Source: Chinchilla lanigera
Lineage: Eukaryota; Chordata; Mammalia; Rodentia; Chinchillidae
Direction: 5' to 3'
Assembly: GCF_000276665.1 (NCBI RefSeq)
Contig: NW_004955416.1
Coordinates: 1,719,847-1,783,846 of the forward strand
Length of the DNA: 64,000 nt
Part shown: positions 11,576-23,808 of the stretch, in pieces
Layout of the letters: every line of letters begins with the position of its first letter
How positions within the stretch are numbered: the stretch's first letter is position 1
Notes under the pieces: model-generated
Told to the model about the DNA's origin: nothing
Databases searched by the model: none
Seen by the model: the letters and a program-made list of their open reading frames with translations, nothing else
Position numbers and translations under genes: made by a program

Positions 11576-14500
11576 GGTTATACTATCCCGCCAGCTTTCT
11601 CAAGTAATTGTATCTGTATTATCCTGAAGACAAGAAATTACTTGACTATGTAGAAGCAGAGGGAAAAGTTACTAGAACATTAGCAACTAATTAAATAGTT
11701 TCATTTCAGAAAAATGAGTGGTATTCTTCATGAAGGTTAAAGGCTTATGGTTGTGTCAGTACTGTGAATGGCTGACAGACTTATCTGGTGGAGAAAGATC
11801 TAACCTGAGATGAAGATATATGACAGGTGGGAAGAGTCATAATGTCTTACAGTGAATTGACTTGTGAAGTATGGATAAAATCTACTTCATTTAATTCCAG
11901 TTTTAACCCTATCTATTAACTCAGATAGGATTCCCTCTCTCCTAAAATTGTGACTTGATAAAACATTTACTTTTGCAGTTTTACTGTAGAGCACAGACTA
12001 GATGTAAAATCTGGTGACATTTGAGATTGTATTATAATCTCTTAATATTTTTATAACAAATCTTCAACTTATTTGGAGGAATTAAGTTTTTAAAACCTTA
12101 AGTTAAAACAGTCACAGAAAAAAATAGGGATTAGTCAGAGGCAGTAAAAGAATGATCAAGAGAACTGCATTTTTAAAATTTGGTTTTAACACTGTCATGG
12201 CTTTATTCAGAACACAGTTGCACGAAAGTATTAACTTCAAAGTTTTTAAACAGAGGTTCTTGAGGAATTTAACACATTCTATATGTACTGCCATACAGAG
12301 AGCATTAAAATAGGACCCAAAACTTCTACAAAACATAAAACCCACCCTTACTTATTTGCATGAAAATACCACATAAGTCTTAACAGTTATCTGGAGGCTC
12401 TGAGTGTTGTTGTCAAACCAAAGAACTCTAATTATGATTGCACAATAAAATAATTGGTAAGAAAGTCAATATATAGATTTAATTTTAAAAATAAGTATTT
12501 TTACTTATTGATGATATAGTATGCAATGAGAATGCTTAGAGACTAAACAGGACATTCCAATTATTAAATTAGGAGAAACATTTTAATCTTCTGGAGATTC
12601 CAGGCCCTCACTAAATTTATCCTCAGTGTTTTCAGCCACTTTGCAACATTTTTAGTTTCTGCACAAATAACTTCATAATTTTTACTTTAAAACTCCAAGT
12701 CCTCCATTTTAAACTAAAAAAGCAGCAGCAATACCGTTCTGGTTTAGATGGGTCCCAGTAAAGAAGCGTAACTTCAGTTTGCTCACACTTTTTAAAAACT
12801 TACAAATATTCAAAGAGAAAGAAATTTTGGATGGCCAAGATGAAAAAAGCACAATTGCCTTGGACATAAAGCCTCCTTGGCAGCAAGGGAGCTGGACCTG
12901 TCTCCTTGTTAGGCTCTGCTTACTCCTCTGTTTAATCCCTTGAAAGGTACTCACTGCCTGTGCAAGTAATTGTATTATCAAAAAATGTGAAAGAGTACAG
13001 TTCTTTTCATTATGTATAGTCAGCATTTTATAGTGCTTTCTAATTCAAATTTGATACCAATAAGATATTCTATGAGGTATTGGAACATTATCATACATGG
13101 CTTTAAAAGTATAGAATATAAATGGCTAAAGATCATAAATCTAAGTATCTTTTTCACCAAGAATGACCATTTTCAACCACCTGTGAGGGAATGAAACCCA
13201 GTGCCCTAGGCCTGGCGTTGTACATATTGAGAGACTTGTTCCTAAGAATCTAGAAGGATCCCTGTGCTCTGCAGATGGCAGATAACAGGTGGGGCTGGAG
13301 ACAAAGCTGTTTAAGTCATTGTTTTTGTTTCGTGAATCAGATGAAGAAACCTGGATGAGAACATCCCCGGGTGCCAGCATTATGTGAAACCAGTGTTCTG
13401 CTTTTCTTTGATGCCTGTAAAAATATCCAAGTTCAGTCATGAAGTACAACAGAAAAAGGCAGATAAAAATGATGAAAAAGATGAGCTCTGAAATGTCTGG
13501 TTGAACTCAAGATCTAGGCAGGAATATCAGCCTGGAGGTTTAGACCAGACAATTTTTCTGTAAGACTTCTTTTATCTGGAATTCTTTGATTTTATGACTC
13601 TAAAGACCTCTTAAAATCTTCAGTACATTTTCTGTTACTAGTTGCTTTCAGCAAAAGTCCGAGTTTTCTAGTACGTGTTGTCCTTAGGCTGGTGACATGG
13701 AAATTACCCTATACCTATACACTAGGAGCCTTGATATCCTGCATTACGCAACCTCTACCATTGTAAACGAAAATCCACACATGACCTCTTGTGCTCTTTA
13801 CCTTTACCATCCAGCTGGATATTTGCAAATGAAAACTCTGTGACAGACCAGAAATGATCACATTTCCAATTTAACTATGACTAGAAAAACTAGTAAGATA
13901 GAAGACTAGACATTATATTGTCTTCCATGGACAGACATACCAAGAAAAAAATTAAGGCCTATATAATTCAGTGTTGCCATATTATCCGTATTTTTTGCTT
14001 CTCAGATATATGTTTAAAATAATCCCTCTTTCCAGTGGCAGTGTGCTGTTGCTTTTGTTGGTGAAAAGTATTCTAGTCTCCTGAAGGCACATGATTGGGC
14101 AATTTTCTAAGAAATGAAAAGTGACCTCCATGTTCACGTCAAATGTCTACCGCATGAAGTAAAGCATGGCCCCTTTGTTTCCTCATTAGCATCACTCGGC
14201 CCCTCTATTGTAAACCATAGTAAAAACAGCTTCTTTATTGTGTGTCCTGTTGGTTTATACGAACCACATCAGGTCCATAAACCATGGTATATTAAAGGGT
14301 AATAGCCTGTATAAAGAATACTAGAAAGATATTTCAAACTGTATCCCGTCCTCTCATTTTACAATTTGTTACCTCCCAGAGGGCTGTCCATAAATATGAC
14401 TTAATTATGTTTGGATAAAACTCTCACTTTCTCTGAACAGTGACCTTCTTCAGCCACTTTTACTGTGTGAATGGCCTCCTCTGGAAAACTTTAGAGTTTG

Positions 14501-15394
14501 GGTATATTTAAATTATGAGTGATCCTGATCTCAAAATTTTCTGCCCATGCAATCTTATTAAAAAACCAAACTTTTTGTTTTTCAAATTTAACCCTAGGAA
14601 AGACTTGGTATGTTTTTAAAATTCACTGAATGACAAATGAAACTCCAGGCTGAGTGTCATCGGTACCTCTGAAAATGTTTCAATCTGAAACCGGACATAT
14701 CAGGATGCACTTAGTATTCTCTGACCCTTCCATATTACTTTATGCTTATTATTTTGTTGCAGACAAATGGTAGATTAGAAATTGCACTGCCACAGAGCAG
14801 ACCTTGGTTTCCATGAGGGGAAAGAGTAAGGGCTATGTTCTGTCAGTGGGTTCCCTCTGTTGTGCATTTATCCATGTGTCAAGTAAGTAAGCAGAGTACC
14901 TCCTACGTGTTGCTTGAGAGGAAACACCATGAAACCAGCCAGAGCTGCAGCCTACGAGAAGCAGAACCTAGCATGAGAGTCCAGACTGCTAGCCAGGAGT
15001 CTCAGAAGCAACCTTGCACTTGGCAGGGAATTCTATGAACTCAGTGGTATTGGAGCTCCCAGGAAAGAACACCTCCACTCCAGTGGGAAGACGTGTGGAG
15101 GGCTTTGGAGAGCCCGGATTTTAAGCTTGAATTTTGAAGAAAAAGAAGACATGGGGATAGTAGATATTCAAAGCAGAAGCAACAGTATGCCCAAAAATAA
15201 AGGTACAAGAGATGGCAAATGAAACTCCAAAAACGCCAAGGAGTCCAATGTGACAGGAGCCGTAAGCAGATAATAGGGGTGTCAAGAGCCAGGTCCTGAA
15301 ATGTTTACTGTGCACTGGGAAGTTACTTCACCCTGTACGTTGTGCATGTGTGGCTGTGCGTATGTAGCAATTTTAAGCAGTTGCTTTGTAAGAT

Positions 15395-15473
15395 GGCAGT
15401 TTCCGCTCTGTGGTCAAGCATTTACTTAGCATGCATGAGGTCATGTGTTTGACAGCCAGCACTTGGAAAAAAA
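15395..15473 (+). mobile_element. Old degenerate ID-like SINE
   Basis: GCTCTGTGGTCAAGCATTTA, CTTAGCATGCATGAGGTC and CAGCCAGCACTTGG with a short A-run resemble a diverged tRNA-derived SINE of the ID type. No target duplication was resolved. Confidence 0.6.
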
Positions 15474-16071
15474 GTCACAATTCCACTGATAGTGCATTGA
15501 GCCTGCATGGTTGCAGGTTACTGTGTAGAGCCTAGAAGTTAGAAGTAATCTTTGATCTCAGACACAAATATTTTTAAATGGCTCCTGTATCATTGCCTAT
15601 GACATGGTAAAGTGGAAGTGATCCAGTTAATCAGGTTAAAGACTACAGAAATCTGTGTTCATTAGGTGGAAAATAAAAGAATTAGAGAAAACAATCATAA
15701 GGACCATTTTCCTCAGTGCTACTCCCTAGACTGTCAAGTTTTTGTGAAATTATAAATTATTTCCTTCTATCTCTCCTGAGGATTAAATAAAACAAAATCT
15801 ACCAAAAGAGCAAATAGCATGACTCTGGGTTGAAGTTAGGGAATGTCCTGCTGTAGAGAAGACTTCCAGCCCATGGAAAGGCCATCTGTTCTGTAGGTGA
15901 AAGGGGAAAACATTGATGTTCTCAGCAGAGGGCACTGGATCTGCCTTGGAAGTGATCACAAGCAGTCTCATCTGCTGAAACCTGTTTTGGATAGTCCAAA
16001 GAAAAGAATGGGTTTTTTGGGTTTTTTTTCTGAACTAATAGGCATGCAAAAGTCAGCAAGCTGTGGAATAG

Positions 16072-17074
16072 AGACACACCTTCTTCATTGTGCTACTCTT
16101 CGTTGTGCTTCTCACATACTGCATTTTTAACAAATTGAAAGTGTGTGGCAATCCTAGGTTGTAGAGCAAGTCTATCAGGGCCATTTTTTCCCAACAGCGT
16201 GTACTCATTTTGTGTTTCTTTGTCACATTTTGGTAACTCTCACAACATTTCATACTTTTTTTATTATACACGTTATGGTGATCTGTGATCAGTGATCTGT
16301 GATGTTCCTATCATAATTGTTTTGGAGCGCTATGAACAGTTCCCATATAAAATCTCAAACTTAATTCATAAATATTGTGTGTTCGGTCTGTTCCACCAAC
16401 TGCCCATTTGCCTCTTTCCCTCTCCTTAGGCCTCCCTAAACTCCCTAAATATTGCTAATTATTGCTATTGCTACACATTGCTACTCCTTAAAAATGTGCT
16501 GATTAACAACTCTACCGGGGCCTCTAAGTCCTAGGGAAAGGAAGAGTCTCTCACTTAAAATGATTGAATGTAGTAAGGAAAGCATGTCAAAAGCCAAGAT
16601 AGGTGGAGTTCTAGGAATCTTGCACTGTTGCAAGTTGTAAGTGAAAAGGAAAAGTATTTGTAGGAAATTGAAAGTGCTACTCCAGCAGTCACACAAATGA
16701 TAAGAAAGAGAAGCAACCTTGTTGCTGATATGGAGAAAACTTTAGTGGTCTGGACTGAAGATCCAGCCAACCACAGTACTTGCTTAGGTAACTGCCTAGT
16801 CCAGAGCAAGTCCCTACCAAAAAGATTTGGGACTCACTAAAGGCTTAAGTGATTGTTCACATTTTTTATCAATAAAGTGTCTTTAAATTAAAGTATGTAC
16901 GGTATGTATTTTTTTTACAATCCATGCTCTTACACACTTAATAGACTACAGTGTAGTGTAAGTATAACTTTTATGTGCACTAGGAAACCAAAAAATTCAT
17001 GTGGCTCATTTTATTGCGATATTTGCTTTATTGTTATGGTCTGGAACCCAACCATGGTGTCTCTGAGGTGTGCT
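16072..17074 (+). mobile_element. Tigger1-type DNA transposon, internally deleted
   Basis: The left part has TTAACAAATTGAAAGTGTGT, GAGCAAGTCTATCAGGGCCA and TGGTGATCTGTGATCAGTGA, the known 5' end of pogo-like Tigger1. The middle (16510-16815) is the start of the transposase region on the plus strand (AAAGGAAGAGTCTCTCACTT, AGGAAAGCATGTCAAAAGCC, TGATATGGAGAAAACTTTAG), broken by indels. At about 16817 it jumps to the 3' end (AATAGACTACAGTGTAGTGT, AACCAAAAAATTCATGTGGC, TTATTGCGATATTTGCTTTA). Length is about 1.0 kb against about 2.4 kb for a full element, so most of the transposase gene is missing. Not functional. Confidence 0.93.
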
Positions 17075-17109
17075 ATATTAGCATTTGCTCTAGCTAATCA
17101 ATAATAAAT

Positions 17110-17315
17110 GCTACCCTTCTTAGAGTGCCCATTATGTGCTAATCACAGGTTAATCTTAGGTGTTTGGTATGACTCACAGTCACAACCTTCTTACAAGGTA
17201 GATCTCATTCCCATTTTTATGAGTAAGGTTCAGTGGGGGTAAGTGACTTTCACAGTGTCATCCAATTAATAAGTTACAGAACAGAAACTCAACATAGGTC
17301 TGCCTGACATGAAGC
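17110..17315 (-). mobile_element. MIR SINE
   Basis: TGCCCATTATGTGCTAATCA, AGGTAGATCTCATTCCCATT and GGTAAGTGACTTTCACAGTG match antisense MIR. It lies directly after the Tigger1 relic. Confidence 0.78.
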
Positions 17316-17324
17316 CCAAGCCCT

Positions 17325-17366
17325 CTGCACTGCATTGCACTGCACTGTACTACACTACACTACACC
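17325..17366 (+). repeat. Short (CACTG/CTACA)n tandem repeat
   Basis: Five-base units: TGCACTGCATTGCACTGCAC followed by TACACTACAC units. Confidence 0.8.
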
Positions 17367-20300
17367 TACTAACCAATGGGAAATTTGAAGCCCCAGCAAC
17401 CTCAACATGACATTGAGCATCAAAGATCTAACTGCAGAGATTTAGATTAAACTGAACACTCTGGATGCTCATTTCACATAAACGCCTGACTCGGTGAGAG
17501 GTAGATATCATCCATTTTACAAAGGAGAATACAGGCGACTTGTGCACAACATTTAAGTGAGAGACTTGGCCTTAAAACATGGTATACAACTGCCTTGAGT
17601 CCTGATTTGCATTCTCTGGGCCCAGAATTCTTGAACAGAATGGGCCATTTCTGCTTCACTTGGTAACCTATCGTACTTAGGACCTTTGAAACATTTTCCA
17701 GTGGGCCAGTTTCTTGATAACTAGTAATACAAAGAACACCAAATGAACAAAGAAACAAAATGCCAAGGATTAAAGATTTACCCTAGAACAAGGGGATCCT
17801 TTTCTCTGTAGAGACTGCATGAAATAAAATCCATACAAATACCACTGAAACAAACAAAAAAACACCTTATAGAGGTGCCATATTGCTTTCTCATGGTGAT
17901 ATAGATTTATGAAAAATACATATTGGTCTTTAATAGAGAAAATAAAAGTTTAAGTAAAATAATATACAGTTCTACTGATGGAAAAAAAAATTATAGCTTG
18001 TGGAGCAAACATACCTCTCAGGTCTCTCCACAGACTTCCAGAGTCACCCATCCCAGTGTGCACCTAGCCTTGATGCAGAAGTTTGGAAGATAGAATGGAT
18101 GTTAAGTGAAGCTTCTCATTATTAGTATTCTGACCTATTTTTATTGCTTTAATTATCTTAAAAACTGGGAGATTATTATTTTAAGCAGCTACTAATCCCT
18201 TGATTTGAAAAATAGTTACATACATACAACTTATTATAGGCAAGGTGACAGCTTCTTAGGAGAGAGAAGAGCAAGGTGAGGATGCCTGGCATTTCACCAT
18301 CCCTCCTGATGCTGCCTGACAGTACCTCCTCCCACCCCAACTAGTAGTGCTATGATTTATCTTGAAAAACAGAGCACCTAAATACTATTATCCATGTGGC
18401 TTTGTAGAAAATTAAGTGACTTCCATAGATCGGTTCAGGACCACTACTACTCAGAGCAGTAGAATAAGGACAGTTTTAATCTAGCATATACTATCTTTAA
18501 TTTAAATATTATCTTTCCTCTTTGATCCTTGTACCAATGGTTCTGGCTGTTTCAGCATACCTAATCCAATAACAGAGGCTCCTTTTGTAGGTATCCATCT
18601 GTGCTCCAAGATTTTCCTGCTGTCCTTTATCACAAATTCCTTACAAGGGATCTTGCTTTCTCAGGTTTAGCTGTCTTTTGACTGAAATGAAAGTTGTACA
18701 AGGACCTTTGTCTGCTTTCTTCACTGGTAGCCCCAAGCATCTAGAGTAGGGCCTGGCACATGGACTGCAAGAACAAACCCACGTGTTCATGATGTCAACT
18801 GCCAAGCTAAAGTCAGGGGTTGCAGAGCCAGATATGCCACCAGGAACGCTTTCTTTGTCTTGCAGAGTATTGGAAAATGTTTTAAAAATTGGAATTATCC
18901 ATTTATCTTTTTCTAACTTTCCACTACGAAGTTGGAAGATCTGGTAATAAGGCCAAGTATTTGCTCTCTCTTAAACAGAGCACTTCCACTCCCCCACTAG
19001 TCCCCACTGAGAAACAAGGAATTGAACTTTAGAGCATTGAGATTCTTACACTTGGCCCACAATTACTTTGTTTGCTGATGGCATTAGAATTTGTGACTCC
19101 AATAATATTTTTGAATTTGGTTTTTAAAATATTGACAACATACAGTGACATGGTTGGAAGTTTTATACATTGAGGAAGGAGAAATATTTTAGGCTGGTAG
19201 AGCGTCTAAGTCACACCAGGGGAAGTAAGGCTTTCCTATAAATGTATAGATACGGCCTTTTGCCCAGGAAAAATTGAGGACCTAGTCTAGGTTCTTTTCA
19301 TTTTCCTTTCGGCTCTTTTCTCCAAACCCTCAGAGGTTCTGTGGTATTAACTGCCTCTTAGTAATACCTCTTTTTTGCATTTGGACATTGTTTTATCCAA
19401 ATCACCATATTCATAGAGCCATTGAAGCCTTATCTACTGTCTAACTCAGTCTGAATATGGTGTTTCCTGTCACTAAGTTGATATGCAGTGACGGTGTGGC
19501 CACAGTCTACTTAGCACAGCGTGGAATCAGCCAGTTAGAAACCATCTGATGACGGAGGAAAGCAAAGGTCCTCCAGGAAGACCACGCAAGCCCCGAAGGA
19601 ATTTCCTCCCCTGTTTAGCCATGCACATAGTTCAAAATCACTGGATAAGAACAAATCACTAGTTTCCCATTTTGGGGAACTTGGTACCTTATGGGTGAGA
19701 GAGTCACATCTCAGTATCTGATTGGCTAAGTTAACCAGATTTAGTCAACAGAGATTTCTCCTAGGAGTGGGGTGGGGGTAGGGATGGAATGAAGACATAC
19801 AGCAAAAGATGGACCTAAATATGACTTAACCTTATCTAAAATTATGTACTTATCAGAGCCAAATCATTTTAATATTAAAATAATTATTAATATTTGCTGC
19901 ATTTAGAGATAATATAGCAGTGTACAATCTTTAGCTTATGTTCATATTCCAGACATAAAGTCTTATGCTTGGGAAAGCTCCTGTCTTTTAAATAAATCTT
20001 AAATATGTACTTCTAAGCTGAAATTATTTATATAGGTACTTTTTTACACTTAGTGTTATAGCAGAAAGCAAGGCAATGGAGTTACTGCTCTGACATTGCT
20101 GTATAATAGTTAATGGTATAAGTTGTTTCTGTGTAAAGGAATAGTGTGTCAAGTAGATAAAGGTGATGGGGAAGAAAAGGTAAAGGAAAAGGGTTGAGCG
20201 TATAATGGCGTTGTGAAGAAGATGAGGCAGAGCAAGTGATGATGTTTTTCTGTGGTGGAGCCCAAGTAGGTAGTATTTGAGCTCTGTGCTCCAGGGGGAA

Positions 20301-20574
20301 GAGCAGGGAGCGCAGAGGTCCACAGATGCATGTGGTCGGCATGATGGAGCCACCGCAGGTTGCTCAGGGCTGGAAAGAAATGAACATGAGAAAGAAGTGG
20401 TGTCTCCAAGAAGGCAGGGAGCAGACTCACAGGACCTTCTATAGTACTATGAAGACTTCAGACATTATATCAAGGGTGCTGAAAATCCATCAGAAGTTTT
20501 AAGTAGGCAAACAACTTGATAAAACTTACACTCATGGTGGAGATGATGATCATGAACCACCAGAAATGCCTGTC

Positions 20575-20765
20575 ATGTCATGTATTGACCATAGATTACA
20601 CACTAAGCTCTCTGCATATATTATCTCATTTGGTCTTTATTGCCACTCTCTGCTAGTGGTCACTAAGACTGTTCTCATAGGACAGAGGCAGTGACTAAGT
20701 GTCTGGTCATGAGTAACTTGCCTTTTGCCACAAACATAATAAGTGGCAGAGCCAGGCTTTATCAA
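20575..20765 (-). mobile_element. MIR SINE
   Basis: GCATATATTATCTCATTTGG, GACAGAGGCAGTGACTAAGT and AAGTGGCAGAGCCAGGCTTT match antisense MIR. Confidence 0.75.
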
Positions 20766-21633
20766 ATACTGTTCTAAATTCCTTTAATGTCTTTCACAGA
20801 GTACCACAACAGAGACTCAAGATATGACTGATTATCTTCGTTCATTCATTTTATCTCAGTGTAATTGCAAACTAAAGGATTCTTAAGACATAATTTATGT
20901 TATAACTTGCTGATTTTTCTAGACATTTAAAAAGTATGTTATTTTCATACACTAAAATACTGTCCTCCAACTAGAGAGATGATGTATGTACAAAAGCCAC
21001 CCTAAAAAGAAACCTCCTTATTAAATAACCCTTAACGAAGAAGAGTTCCTAATCTGTAGATTCAGAGTTATAGCTCAGCATCATTGATTTTCTTAGTAAT
21101 CTTACACAGTCTTTTTCAACACATTTAAAAATGTTCTTCTGAGAGGCTTCCCTAGACTGCTAAAGGACTTGGAGTGTGAGACCAAGTCTGCAAGGATTCT
21201 CATGAATTCATTTGAATCCCAGGAGAGCTACTGTAAGCACTGCTGGGTTATTACATTTTAGGGTAAGGGAGAATGTGGCGTTTACATGCCAAGGCTCACA
21301 AGGAGGCTGTAGCTCAGTGGCCACATCTGCCAGTCTGCCCAGCACTGTTCCAGTTTATAGCTTTGTCCAGGTATAATTATAATTATTGTTCCCTTTCACT
21401 CTCAGAAGTGTCCCAGAGGAAGCATCGCACTGTTAACTTTGGTTGTTTTCAAGAAAGCAGTTTGGCAGCTGTAACTCATTGACTGCTATCTCTAAGACCT
21501 GTAGTAAAACCTTTCAAACCCCTGTGTTCAGATTTATTGTAATAATAAATGGGTATAATTAAATTATAACATTACACAGGGTGGGGTATGGTGGAAGAAA
21601 ATAGTTATAATCATAGTTATTTTTCTTTTGCAG

Positions 21634-21685
21634 CCAAAAAGGAGCATAAAATGGAAGAAAGTCACTTGGAGAATGCACAGAAGAG
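21634..21685 (+). CDS. FMN1: FMN1 (formin-1) internal coding exon, end of FH2 domain
   Basis: A 52-nt exon bounded by a T-rich tract plus CAG at 21631-21633 and a GTAAAG donor at 21686. Read with two leading bases (CC) completing a codon from the previous exon, it encodes KKEHKMEESHLENAQK and leaves AG. That AG joins the T that opens the next exon to make Ser, giving ...[14 protein letters not shown]. The charged, helix-forming peptide fits the C-terminal coiled helix of the FH2 (formin homology 2) actin-nucleating domain. FH2 dimers nucleate linear actin filaments and move with the barbed end. The other two frames give no compatible join: one has an internal stop. Identification rests on the phase-compatible run through four exons and my memory of the formin-1 tail; I had no alignment. 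The exon before this one was not found in the window. Confidence 0.85.
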
Positions 21686-21764
21686 GTAAAGAGTTCTGAT
21701 TTAAACCCAAGTCTTTGTTTGACTATATATCCTATTTATTATATTTATTTGGTATGTTCCCACC

Positions 21765-22020
21765 GGCATTGCTTGCAACCAGCCACCCATCTCCAGAACT
21801 TTTTCATCTTCTTCAGTTGAAACTCTGTGCCCATTAAGCACAAACTCCTTATCCCTCCTGGCCCCCAGCCTTGGCAATCACCACTCTCCTTCCTGTTCTT
21901 GTGACTTTGGCTCCTCTAGGTAGCTCACATAAGTTGTAGAGCCATGTAGAATTCATCTTTTCATAACTGGTTGATGTCATTTTCATAGCATTTGAATAGC
22001 CATTTTTGGCCCCATGTGTT
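21765..22020 (-). mobile_element. Old L1 (L1M-type) 3' UTR, antisense
   Basis: CCATCTCCAGAACTTTTTCA, TGAAACTCTGTGCCCATTAA and CTTGGCAATCACCACTCTCC are the familiar complement of old mammalian L1 3' ends. The fragment ends where the younger L1 inserts at 22021. Confidence 0.75.
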
Positions 22021-22038
22021 GAAATTATGCCTCCATGA

Positions 22039-23808
22039 TTGAAGAGGATATCAAAAAAATGGAAAGATATTCCTTGCTTATGGATAGGAAGAACCAACAT
22101 AGAGAAAATGGCCATACTCCCAAAACATACAGATTCAATGCAATCCCAATCAAAATACCATTAGCATGCCTCAGAGAACAAGAGAAAACGTTACTAAAAT
22201 TCATTTGGAACAAGAACAGATCTAGAATAACAAAAGCAATTTTGAGCAACAAAGGCAAGTCAGAGGGTATCACAATCCCTAAACTGAAATTATACTATAA
22301 AGCTACTGTGATAAAATCAGCATAATACTGGCAAAAAAAACAGACCTGAAAATCAGTGGAACAGAATAGAAGATGCAGACACAACTCCAAAAACACTCAA
22401 CCACCTTATCTTTGACAAAGGAGCCAAACATGTTCACTGGAGGAAAGATAGCTCCTTAATAAATGTTGCTGGGGAAACTGGCTTTCCACATGCTAAAGAC
22501 TAAAACTACACCCATGTCTATCACCATGCACTAAACTAAAGTCAGAATGGATCAAGGATCTAAATATTAAAACAGAAACACTAAATTTACCAGAAGAGAA
22601 AATAGGCAGAAATCTCGAAGACACAATTGTAGGTAGAGACTTCATGAACAAGACCCAGACCACACGGGAAACACTTCAAAGAATCATCAACTGGGATCTT
22701 ATCATATTAAAAATCTTTTGCACAACAAAAGAAATCACCAAAAGAGTAAAAAGACAACCCACAGAGTGGGAAAAATTATAGCCAGTTGTCCCTTAGGCAA
22801 AGGATATACATCTAGAACATGTAAAGAATTGAGAAAATTCAGGCCCCCCAAAATTCAAAGACCCAATCCAAAAATGAGAATCTGAGATGAACACACACTT
22901 CTCAGATGAAGAACTACAATTGGCAAATAGGTATGTAAGAAAATATTGAACATCATTGGTCATCCAAGAAATGCAGATTAAAACAACACTGAGATTCCAT
23001 CTCACCCCAGAAAGAAGGGCTATAATCAAGGAATTAACCGTAACAAATGCTGGTAAGGCTATGGGGAAAAGGAAACCCTTTTCCACTGCTGTGGGAGTGC
23101 AGATTGGTGGAACCACTGTAGAAATCAGTATAGAGATTACTCAGAAAGCTAGGATTAGAGGTCCCATTTGACCCAGCTATTCCTCTTCTGGGCATCTTCC
23201 CAGAATAATGAAAAACATCATATCACAGCGACATATGCGCACCCATGTTTATAGCAGCACAATTTGTAATAGCTAAATCTTATAAACAACCCAAATGCCC
23301 ATCAACCAAGGAATGGATAAAAAACATGTGATTTTTTAATATAATACAGTACTACTCAGGTGTAAAGAAGGATAGACTTAAGACTTTTATAGGTAAATGG
23401 ATGCAACTGGGGAGCATACTTGTAAGTGAAATAAATCAGACCCACATGTGTAAACATCATGTTGTCTCACTAGTGTGAGAAGCTGAACAAATAAATAAGA
23501 TCCAAAATGCACAATAGATACTGTGAATTGGGAAGAAATTGTTCAAAAGGAAAGAAAAACTGGGATGAGAGAAGGAAGCAAAAAGAATATATATATGTGT
23601 ATATATATATATATGAAAGGTTTGAGCCAATATTGTTTGGACAGTATTTCTTGCCTATATCTTGTACTCTGAATAAACTACTATGAAGATAACAATATGC
23701 AATGTATTAATTATTTTTATTGTCCTACTAGTCATTTTGAAACTCTGTTTTATTGTTATTTTTATTTTTACTTTTTTTTCTTTCTCTCTTTAAAATAAAA
23801 AAAAAAAA
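22039..23808 (+). mobile_element. 5'-truncated L1 with perfect 18-bp target duplication
   Basis: The 5' part encodes ORF2 C-terminal sequence, for example [16 protein letters not shown] and [17 protein letters not shown], typical of L1 ORF2 between the reverse transcriptase and the C-terminal domain. About 1.45 kb further are 3' UTR, a (TA)n patch at 23588-23616 and a poly(A) tail ending at 23808. It is flanked by GAAATTATGCCTCCATGA at 22021-22038 and 23809-23826 (18/18 identical), the hallmark of target-primed reverse transcription. ORF2 is broken by stops and frameshifts (first stop at 22326), so it is dead. Its 3' UTR differs from that of the copies at 2.8, 5.8 and 36.4 kb. Confidence 0.96.

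Larger units (their letters stand above)
1..21633 (+). other. Presumed FMN1 upstream intron
   Basis: No exon is recognised here. The first 1.6 kb, 4.0-5.3 kb, 6.1-6.7 kb, 6.9-7.8 kb, 9.9-11.4 kb, 11.6-15.4 kb, 15.5-16.1 kb, 17.4-20.5 kb and 20.8-21.6 kb hold no gene or confident repeat. 3.05-3.85 kb is AT-rich and possibly L1-derived. The formin exon expected before 21634 was looked for by its peptide and not found, so it probably lies upstream of the window. Confidence 0.6.

Noticed and set aside
16555..16809. Minus-strand open frame as a gene
   Set aside because: It is antisense to the Tigger1 transposase region.
22035..22325. 96-residue plus-strand open frame as a cellular gene
   Set aside because: It is the C-terminal part of L1 ORF2 in a truncated insertion with target duplication.
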